Shown here: positions 1 to 5,158 of the stretch, piece by piece
Layout of the letters: the number at the start of each line of letters is the position of its first letter
Position numbering within the stretch: the stretch's first letter is position 1
Source of the DNA: Bacteroidales bacterium UBA1769
GTDB taxonomy: Bacteria; Bacteroidota; Bacteroidia; Bacteroidales; UBA932
Assembly (NCBI GenBank): GCA_002314725.1
Contig: DCGV01000103.1
Span: 1-5,158, forward strand
Reading direction: 5' to 3'
Length of the DNA stretch: 5,158 nucleotides
Made by a program: the position numbers and the translations under genes
The notes under the pieces: generated by a model
What the model was told of the DNA's origin: nothing
The model's database searches: none
Seen by the model: only the letters and a program-made list of their open reading frames with translations

Positions 1-234
1 GCCGGGGCATCAATCAAACTAGTACATCCAGAAAACATACCACTGTAACAACTAGATGTTAACTCCTTCGCAGGAAGAGCCGGGGCATTGACCAAATTAG
101 AGCAATAGGCAAACATAGACTCGTAACAACTAGATTCCAATTCAGTAGCCGGAAGAGCCGGGGCATTGACCAAATTAGAGCAATAGGCAAACATATAACT
201 GTAACAACCAGACATAAGTTCTTCTGCCGGGAGT
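1..234 (-). repeat. 78-bp tandem coding repeats (26-residue LRR units)
   Basis: The 3' part of the lipoprotein gene repeats every 78 bp, exactly 26 codons. The GCCGGGGC block falls at 1, 79 and 157, and GTAACAAC at 45, 123 and 201. Bases 73-117 and 151-195 are identical over 45 bp, while the copy nearest the left edge has diverged. Each complete protein unit carries two cysteines, one in SCY and one after MF (YC or GC), and ends in APA-LPA. The array runs off the window, so the copy number is unknown. Confidence 0.9.
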
Positions 235-1841
235 CGTAATTCTGAAGCATCTGAAATAGTTGTGTTTGCAAACAAGCCATAAAAACAGCCCATGTTGTCT
301 GTTGTCATCGTAGTTAAAGGTGAAGATCCATCAAGTAGATACATTATGTTTCCGCTGACTTTCAAATTTCCTGTAGTTTGGAACATGCAGAATTTTTCTT
401 TTTCAAAATCAGCAATGAAACAATTATTCCCACCACTTCCTGCTCGGAAATAGACTTTATCTCCAACATTGGCTAATGGGACATCTGTACCATTCCATTC
501 ATTGAAATCAAATCCATTGGTTGAATACTCCATTTTCGGAGCTCCATTTTCTGATAAACAAGTCATACCTACCTTCGAACCGGCTTCTTTTGCCTCGAAG
601 CATAAATAATTCAATCTCTTATATAGACCGAAATAGTCGGATGAAATATCGGTCGCACCTGATGATATATGAAGCGATGCGATTGAACTGCTGTCAGTAA
701 CATTGGCAAATTGCACACCTACCTTTAACTCGCCATTCTTGTAGAAGACAGTATCAACGGTTGATGAAGGGGAAGAAGTACCTTTTGTCAAAACATTTTG
801 AATCTTGAATGATATCAAATTCTTTCTTGTTTCATTTGAAGCATATTTCCATGCGGTAGCTATAGAGTCCGCAATACGTTCAGGTCTGATATCAAAGCTC
901 AAAGTATCAACCTCTAATGTTATCTTCACACTTCCGTCACTGTATGTAGGAATAACTGCTATACTCTGAATCTGATTGATTAGAGCTTCGATGTTCGCCT
1001 CTGCTGCATCTAGACGACTCTTGATATTGGTTATCTCAGTATTTATAGCAGTTATCTGACCGTTAAGAGTGCTTTGTGCAGTTGCTATATCCTGAGCAAG
1101 TTTTGTATTGATCTTACCTTCAAGGGAATCTACTGCAGTTTTGATAGCTACCTGATATGCTGCAGTTATCTGGCTCTTGGCTGTGTCAAGCGCTACTTTC
1201 TGCTCGTCAATCTTCGCATTTATTGTTGAATCAACGGCACTCTGTGCTTGTCCAAGAGAATCAAGAGTTGCATTTAATTGAGCGATTGTGTAGTAGTCAG
1301 TAAGTTTCTCATTAACCCAACTCTTCATCGACTCCTCACTTGCTGAAACAGCATCTTTTATTGCTTTCTCATAATTTGCTGTGATTTCACCCTTTGCATC
1401 GCCCAGAGCTTTGCTCACTGCATCAATCTTCGCTGGGATACCAGCTACAACTGTTGCCAATGAATCATATTGAGCAAGTGTCGCAAATGTTGCATTTGCC
1501 CAATCCTTGGATGATTTAAGTTCGCCATTAACGAAAGATTTCAATTCATCAATCTTGACTGAAAGATTTTTGTCAACAGAAGTCAAATCCTCAATCTGAC
1601 CTTTGATCTTGGAATTGTCACTCTGAAGAGAAGTGATATATCCACTCAATGAGTTTTCAACACTCTGTAAATCAGAGATAGAGGCGTTGATGTTCTTAAT
1701 CTGAGAATCGATGGTAGCAATAGTGCTGCCTGTAAGTTCGTCAATCTGCTTCTGTAGATTCTGGAGATCCTCCTTATAACATGAAGTTGCAAATATTGAA
1801 ACAGCAACTAAAAGAAACGATAGTTTAAGAAATTTTTGCAT
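1..1841 (-). CDS. Surface lipoprotein with coiled-coil stalk and 26-residue BspA-like leucine-rich repeats (partial, 3' end outside window)
   Basis: The frame is open from ATG at 1841 to the left edge, at least 613 codons without a stop, so the C-terminus lies outside. Residues 1-20 form a lipoprotein signal peptide (KFLKLSFLLVAVSIF) with a lipobox ending A-T-S-C21. The next residues, Y-K-E-D, fit the Bacteroidetes surface-export rule X-K-(D/E)2, so display on the outer face of the outer membrane is likely. Residues about 24-294 are heptad-rich, Ala/Lys/Asp/Ile-rich coiled coil with an internal 72-residue periodicity. Residue 295 onward begins a beta-rich region (IPTYSDGS at 297-304, GDKVYF at 460-465, GNIM at 497-500). 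From about 535 come LRR units with the pattern LPAxEL-SCYxxMFxxCxxLxxAPA. This layout is familiar from Bacteroidales BspA-like surface proteins; adhesion or ligand binding is the usual guess, not shown here. It probably has its own promoter. Confidence 0.88.
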   Translation of the reverse strand, partial: MQKFLKLSFLLVAVSIFATSCYKEDLQNLQKQIDELTGSTIATIDSQIKNINASISDLQSVENSLSGYITSLQSDNSKIKGQIEDLTSVDKNLSVKIDELKSFVNGELKSSKDWANATFATLAQYDSLATVVAGIPAKIDAVSKALGDAKGEITANYEKAIKDAVSASEESMKSWVNEKLTDYYTIAQLNATLDSLGQAQSAVDSTINAKIDEQKVALDTAKSQITAAYQVAIKTAVDSLEGKINTKLAQDIATAQSTLNGQITAINTEITNIKSRLDAAEANIEALINQIQSIAVIPTYSDGSVKITLEVDTLSFDIRPERIADSIATAWKYASNETRKNLISFKIQNVLTKGTSSPSSTVDTVFYKNGELKVGVQFANVTDSSSIASLHISSGATDISSDYFGLYKRLNYLCFEAKEAGSKVGMTCLSENGAPKMEYSTNGFDFNEWNGTDVPLANVGDKVYFRAGSGGNNCFIADFEKEKFCMFQTTGNLKVSGNIMYLLDGSSPLTTMTTDNMGCFYGLFANTTISDASELRLPAEELMSGCYSYMFAYCSNLVNAPALPATELESSCYESMFAYCSNLVNAPALPAKELTSSCYSGMFSGCTSLIDAP

Positions 1842-1856
1842 TTGTCAATAGAATTA

Positions 1857-1883
1857 CTATTTGTCAAAAATACCAACAAATAG
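1857..1883. promoter_or_regulatory. Perfect 8-bp inverted repeat enclosing the -7 box
   Basis: CTATTTGT at 1857-1864 and ACAAATAG at 1876-1883 are exact reverse complements separated by 11 bp. The predicted -7 element lies almost entirely in the spacer. This geometry suits a dimeric repressor operator, or a small hairpin if it is transcribed. AT-rich arms can also pair by chance. Confidence 0.4.
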
Positions 1884-1895
1884 CAATACAGACAA
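1865..1895 (-). promoter_or_regulatory. Bacteroidetes-type promoter for the surface lipoprotein gene
   Basis: Read on the minus strand, TTG (1895-1893) is followed by 20 bp and then TATTTTTG (1872-1865). This matches the known Bacteroidetes primary-sigma pattern of a -33 TTG/TTTG and a -7 TAnnTTTG. Transcription would start near 1860-1857, giving a leader of about 15-20 bases. That leader is AT-rich and has no Shine-Dalgarno sequence, as is usual in this phylum. The start site is inferred. Confidence 0.65.
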
Positions 1896-1910
1896 TGCAG
1901 ACTAATGACT

Positions 1911-1954
1911 ATCAACCGACGTTTTTGGGAATATCAACCGACGTTTTTGGGAAT
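1911..1954. repeat. Two perfect tandem copies of a 22-bp sequence, candidate operator
   Basis: The units at 1911-1932 and 1933-1954 are identical over all 22 bp (ATCAACCGAC at the start, TTTGGGAAT at the end) with no spacer. They sit 15 bp upstream of the -33 element of the lipoprotein promoter and 23 bp after the stop codon of the AraC-type regulator. AraC-family proteins bind direct repeats about two helical turns apart, so this could be the neighbour's binding site. A simple slippage duplication or a dispersed genomic repeat is the alternative. Confidence 0.6.
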
Positions 1955-1977
1955 ATCGAAAAAATACTGAGTTCGCG

Positions 1978-3039
1978 TCATTGCATCCGCCAATCTGCAG
2001 GAGTATTCCCAACAATTTTAAAGAAGTTCCGACTGAATGTATCCACAGAGTGGTAGCCGCACTTCATAGCAATTATTACTAATTTATCATCGGAAGACTT
2101 CAAAAGTATTTTAGATTCTTCCACGCGATACGTGTTGATCAAATCACTGAAAGAAATTTTCATATCGTTGCGTAACATAGCCGAGAAATATTTGGTATTG
2201 GTACCAAGTTCTTTAACAACGTCTTCAACTTTCAGATCTGGATCAAGATATAACTTCTTCTCTTCCATTAGAGCAATCAATGCCGCTTGCAATGGGTTTG
2301 AAATATCAGGTATTGTCTTGACATTTCCAAGTTTTACTTGCTCAATTTCTTTCTGTGTCTCCAGGCTGACAGGCTCACCATAATTACTTATCTTGTAGAA
2401 AACGAACAATACAAAACCTACCATATAGATATAGATGGTCGTATCATACCACTTATAGAAATTGAAATTAAGCATAATGAGGCGCAAAACCCACCACACG
2501 ATGAGGAGCGCAATAACACCTCTGATCCACTTGACGGAGTGAAAATAAGGATTGGAATACAAGTCATCCAACGATTCTTCACGTCGATGGAGCAAAACAC
2601 CATAATAGATATAATACACTACCAAGACAATCTGAGCACAATCTATCAAATGGTGCCTGAATGACGGAATAAGGAGATACATCAGAGCTATCGCAACAAA
2701 CGGAAGGGCTAGCACCCAAAACATTCTAGTAGAAGGCTGGTTGTTGGAATATATCAAATACCCTGCGCAGGCAACTCCTATGAAGAGAACAAGATCTATT
2801 GTAGAACCAAGATAATACAACCATCTTAAAGGAGAAAATACAGCAAATAGAATATAGCACACCGCACTGCAGGACATGCCAATCAAAATCAATCCAACAA
2901 GATGTGAAAGTTTATTGTTAACTGATTGTCTATGAAGTGGGAAGCCAAAGGACAATTGAAAACCGCAAAGTAGACACGTTACGAAATAGATGGCTGCACT
3001 AAGTCCGTTAATATAACTATATGTGTCTATTGTAGGCAT
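1978..3039 (-). CDS. Membrane-embedded AraC-type transcriptional regulator (seven TM helices plus C-terminal HTH)
   Basis: The 353-residue protein has seven hydrophobic segments at about 11-33, 45-68, 73-97, 107-125, 131-150, 170-191 and 201-220, then a linker and a C-terminal AraC-type DNA-binding domain at about 248-352. The first helix-turn-helix lies around 271-303 (NTKYFSAMLR at 281-290). The second carries the family signature AMKCGYHSVDTFSR at 324-337, and the domain closes with GNTPADWR at 344-351. Seven helices with a cytoplasmic C-terminus place the N-terminus outside. It is thus a one-component sensor that would bind DNA while tethered to the inner membrane; its ligand is unknown. 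The start is set by the ATG two bases after the upstream stop, with GGAGG nine bases before it. Likely targets are its own operon and the downstream lipoprotein gene, by inference from position. Confidence 0.87.
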   Translation of the reverse strand: MPTIDTYSYINGLSAAIYFVTCLLCGFQLSFGFPLHRQSVNNKLSHLVGLILIGMSCSAVCYILFAVFSPLRWLYYLGSTIDLVLFIGVACAGYLIYSNNQPSTRMFWVLALPFVAIALMYLLIPSFRHHLIDCAQIVLVVYYIYYGVLLHRREESLDDLYSNPYFHSVKWIRGVIALLIVWWVLRLIMLNFNFYKWYDTTIYIYMVGFVLFVFYKISNYGEPVSLETQKEIEQVKLGNVKTIPDISNPLQAALIALMEEKKLYLDPDLKVEDVVKELGTNTKYFSAMLRNDMKISFSDLINTYRVEESKILLKSSDDKLVIIAMKCGYHSVDTFSRNFFKIVGNTPADWRMQ

Positions 3040-3053
3040 ACCTATCTCCCTCC
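3040..3053 (-). promoter_or_regulatory. Shine-Dalgarno-like GGAGG inside the Gly-rich tail of the upstream gene
   Basis: Minus-strand GGAGG (3053-3049) lies nine bases before the regulator's ATG at 3039. It is formed by the last glycine codons of the DUF2207 gene (GGA GGA GGG AGA TAG). With only two bases between stop and start, translational coupling is likely. Bacteroidetes rarely rely on Shine-Dalgarno pairing, so the match may just reflect the glycine codons. Confidence 0.4.
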
Positions 3054-4667
3054 TCCTCCGGCACCGCCACCCGAGAAGCCTCCACCGCCACCGAATGAGC
3101 TGAATCCACCACCGCCAGCGGCTGATACCGATGTTGCCATCTTAGATGCAGTTGCTAGTGAATTGGAGAAATTGTTAGCAGACATCATTATGTAATAGAA
3201 TGTCACATAATCGTAAGTAAATGTCTGCTCGAATATAGTAGGGTTAATATCTTTCAACTCTTTTGCCACTCTGTCAGCAATTCCATAAAGCGCAGCATAT
3301 ACCAAGTAATCTTTCCACAATGAAACCTCTGCAGAAGATCTCTCTTCATTCATCAAATTGTCATGAAGGAATTTCTTGAAGCCTATACTCCTTCTGCACA
3401 TATCTTGACATGCCGGAGTCACATCCTGACCTTGGATATATCGGTCATCCTCCAGCATTTCGATAGCCTCAGAATTAATCATTCCAATCCATGCATTAAC
3501 ACGCTTATAATGTATCTTGGACCATTTGTTAAACTCACGCGATTTTAAAATCTGATCGGTACCACTGGCCTCAAGCATCATATCATATAATTCTCTCTCG
3601 ACTTTATTAAGCTTACCAAGATCGCCATCGGCAGCGAAATGGATATCTGGCTTCTTGCCGAACATCTCAATCTTCAAGAGACCTTTATCAATCATCTTAA
3701 GAATAAGAGCCGGAGCGATAGTATGTGGCTGACGGAATTTCTCAAGAATAAAGGCTGTTTCAATTATATTACCATCAAAAGGTACAGATCGTGTCCAATC
3801 GATATCCTTTATACTCTTTACACCGAACCACTTCTCCTGCTTCTTTCGTTCCGATACGATGGAAGCAGCCAAAAAGCCGATGAAACCTAGTATCAATAGA
3901 ACGAGAATCACCATTATTGCTGCTTGTTCTTCATCATCGTCTTCTGCCTTTTCGTATGTGCTACCTTCAAAAGCAGCATTCTTCATATCTTCAAAAGGAC
4001 GACGTTGAACACTTGTAGGAGTGAAAATTCCTTTATTGAAGCAAGCCATGACAATCATGGAACTCTTCTTAATAAACTGTTCAGAAGACTCTGCAAAAAT
4101 CTTCCCATTGACTATATTGATCTGACCATTGAATCCGAATGCCCATATCTTGGTATCATCGTAAGCGAAGGAGTAACCATCCTTTGAGATTGTCAATGAA
4201 GCATATTCAGGAGCGGAAGTCATCTCTGGAGAGATAAATTGATGATTGAATGCATCGTAGTCATCCAGGCTTTTCACAAGATTGGTCATCGTATAACTTG
4301 CAGTGAAGATGTGATCACCATATTCACCCAGACCCCAGCATAGTTCATAACCGCTTCTACCCTTATCAACTATTCCGCACTTTCCACTTTTTTGTTCAAG
4401 TGTTCTGTCAACTTTCCAATCGCCTTCATTGAAAAGTTCTTCGCCATTTTCAAAGACTTTAAAATTATCTATTTCAATATCGCCCAAATTACTTCTAACA
4501 AGATACCATTCAGTTCCTGTGTTGGAATAGATATCCCAAACCTCTGTGATGTCTGCCGAACCATCGTCGTGAAGAATGACATCGATCTTAATGCTTCTTG
4601 TCCTTGTTGTCGCTGAAAGGGCAACAGTAAGGAACAGAACGGCAAAAGATAAGAGTAACTTGCGCAT
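3042..4667 (-). CDS. DUF2207-family membrane protein with Gly-rich C-terminal tail
   Basis: The 541-residue protein starts with a signal peptide (residues 1-19, cleavage likely after LSA). An extracytoplasmic beta-rich DUF2207 domain follows (about 24-215: SIKIDVILHDDGSADITEVW at 25-44, then the region around WGLGEYGDHIFTASY). An acidic stretch, EDDDEE at 242-247, precedes one TM helix at about 249-271. The cytoplasmic part has a winged-helix-like PALILKMIDKGLL at 319-331 and the family-type DYLVYAALYGIADRVAKEL at 453-471, and ends in a Gly/Ser/Phe tail (517-541). These features and the adjacent lemA make the family assignment firm; the biochemical role is not known. Many relatives, as I recall them, have an extra hydrophobic hairpin in the cytoplasmic half. 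None is visible between 360 and 450. The ATG at 4667 gives a proper signal peptide. Confidence 0.85.
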   Translation of the reverse strand: MRKLLLSFAVLFLTVALSATTRTRSIKIDVILHDDGSADITEVWDIYSNTGTEWYLVRSNLGDIEIDNFKVFENGEELFNEGDWKVDRTLEQKSGKCGIVDKGRSGYELCWGLGEYGDHIFTASYTMTNLVKSLDDYDAFNHQFISPEMTSAPEYASLTISKDGYSFAYDDTKIWAFGFNGQINIVNGKIFAESSEQFIKKSSMIVMACFNKGIFTPTSVQRRPFEDMKNAAFEGSTYEKAEDDDEEQAAIMVILVLLILGFIGFLAASIVSERKKQEKWFGVKSIKDIDWTRSVPFDGNIIETAFILEKFRQPHTIAPALILKMIDKGLLKIEMFGKKPDIHFAADGDLGKLNKVERELYDMMLEASGTDQILKSREFNKWSKIHYKRVNAWIGMINSEAIEMLEDDRYIQGQDVTPACQDMCRRSIGFKKFLHDNLMNEERSSAEVSLWKDYLVYAALYGIADRVAKELKDINPTIFEQTFTYDYVTFYYIMMSANNFSNSLATASKMATSVSAAGGGGFSSFGGGGGFSGGGAGGGGR

Positions 4668-4697
4668 AATAGTGTTGATTGATAATACTTGAGATAA

Positions 4698-5158
4698 TTA
4701 TAGTTTCATATTTGGCATCTCGCTCTTGCCAACATTTTCGTTCAAATATTCTTTAACTTGATAACCAAGAATAGATGCAACGATATTTGAAGGAATCTGA
4801 CGGATAACATTATTGTAGCGGGTTACAGTATCGTTGTAAACCATACGGCTCATACGTACTTGATTTTCATATGTATTAACGCTATCCATAGTCTTTGCAT
4901 ACATCTCACTTGACTTAAGTGCAGGGTATTGCTCTGCAACTGCCATAATGTGAGTCAATGCCTCAGTGATTCTATTCTCTTGGTCATTTGCTTCAGCTGC
5001 GCTACTGTTTCTGCTGATAGGCGCACGCTGTGCAATAATCTCTTTCAAAGCATTATATTCGAATTCACTGTATGATTTAGTCAAATCAGCAAGAGCGCTC
5101 AAAGCATCCCAACGGCTTGCCTGCTGAACACCGATCTGACTCATTGAATTTTTGCACA
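4698..5158 (-). CDS. lemA: LemA family protein (5' end outside window)
   Basis: The frame stays open from the TAA at 4698-4700 to the right edge, so the ATG at 5144 is probably an internal methionine. LemA proteins are about 180-200 residues and begin with a membrane anchor that would lie beyond the window. The visible part begins with the LemA helix MSQIGVQQASRWDAL, matching the family's W(S/A)xIxxQxxRRxDLIPNL region, followed by LTKSYSEFE in place of VKGYAxHE. It ends with RYNNVIRQIPSN, IVASILGYQVKEYLNE and a final MPNMKL, which align with the usual C-terminal YN..i..fPsn, lfgf, EYF and P-x-v/m-x-f motifs. LemA forms helical bundles anchored in the membrane; its role is uncertain. It is the first visible gene of a probable operon, 30 AT-rich bases before the DUF2207 gene. 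Confidence 0.85.
   Translation of the reverse strand, partial: CKNSMSQIGVQQASRWDALSALADLTKSYSEFEYNALKEIIAQRAPISRNSSAAEANDQENRITEALTHIMAVAEQYPALKSSEMYAKTMDSVNTYENQVRMSRMVYNDTVTRYNNVIRQIPSNIVASILGYQVKEYLNENVGKSEMPNMKL

Larger units (their letters stand above)
1842..1977. other. Intergenic regulatory region between regulator and lipoprotein genes
   Basis: This is the only sizeable noncoding gap in the window. It contains the tandem 22-bp repeat, the promoter and the inverted repeat. A nine-base sequence, ATTTGTCAA, also occurs at 1859-1867 and again at 1840-1848, ending at the start codon, 19 bp apart. No GC-rich stem followed by a T-run is visible after the regulator gene, so I cannot support an intrinsic terminator here. 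Some read-through into the lipoprotein gene is therefore possible. Confidence 0.6.

Noticed and set aside
1..234. Regular repeats that might suggest a CRISPR array
   Set aside because: The 78-bp period is exactly 26 codons, the reading frame is kept and the 'spacers' are themselves similar, so this is a protein repeat.
59..280. Open frame of 73 codons on the minus strand with repeated LPIALIWSMPRLF segments
   Set aside because: It is an out-of-frame reading of the 78-bp LRR repeats; the repetition comes from the real gene, whose frame runs open for over 1800 bases.
1840..1867. TTGACA-like motifs resembling a classical sigma-70 -35 box
   Set aside because: Bacteroidetes do not use this consensus and no TATAAT lies at the right distance before the start codon; the TTG/TAnnTTTG pair fits better.
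1955..1977. A6 run (minus-strand T6) after the regulator stop, as a possible terminator
   Set aside because: No convincing GC-rich stem precedes it.
2132..4616. Several plus-strand open frames of 61-108 codons, and a 61-codon minus-strand frame at 2418-2603
   Set aside because: All lie inside confidently assigned minus-strand genes, have no family resemblance or start signals, and look like antisense or out-of-frame shadows.
4698..5144. ATG at 5144 as the true lemA start
   Set aside because: The frame is open upstream to the window edge, and a start here would remove the N-terminal membrane anchor and shorten the protein below the family's usual length.

Overview
The window looks like chromosomal DNA from a Bacteroidales bacterium (Prevotella/Bacteroides-like). 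The reasons are a moderately AT-rich composition, a Bacteroidetes-type promoter (TTG, 20 bp, TAnnTTTG), a lipoprotein with the Bacteroidetes surface-export signal just after its lipidated cysteine, a 26-residue BspA-like leucine-rich repeat of the kind common in gut Bacteroidales, and a 7-TM protein carrying an AraC-type DNA-binding domain. All genes lie on the minus strand, so they read from right to left. I see no RNA genes, insertion sequences, CRISPR arrays or origins.

Layout in the direction of transcription: (1) 5158-4698, lemA, missing its 5' end at the window edge. (2) 4667-3042, a DUF2207-family membrane protein with a signal peptide, one central membrane helix and a Gly-rich C-terminal tail. 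(3) 3039-1978, a membrane-embedded regulator with seven predicted TM helices followed by an AraC-type double helix-turn-helix. It starts two bases after the DUF2207 stop codon. (4) 1977-1842, a 136-bp gap holding two perfect tandem copies of a 22-bp sequence, a good Bacteroidetes promoter and an 8-bp perfect inverted repeat around its -7 box. (5) 1841-1, a surface lipoprotein with a long coiled-coil stalk, a beta-rich middle domain and the start of an LRR array, cut by the left edge. This last gene has no stop codon in the window and covers over a third of it.

LemA next to a DUF2207 protein is a recurring bacterial pair of unknown biochemical role at the membrane. Here the tight spacing adds a 7-TM/AraC regulator to the same probable transcript. 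The next gene is a surface lipoprotein whose promoter has AraC-like tandem sites with two-turn spacing. My working hypothesis is a self-contained envelope-sensing unit: the LemA/DUF2207 membrane module and the 7-TM regulator detect a membrane or extracellular cue, and the tethered AraC domain controls the neighbouring repeat-bearing surface protein. The gene order, the tandem sites and the promoter are visible in the sequence; the regulatory link is inference.
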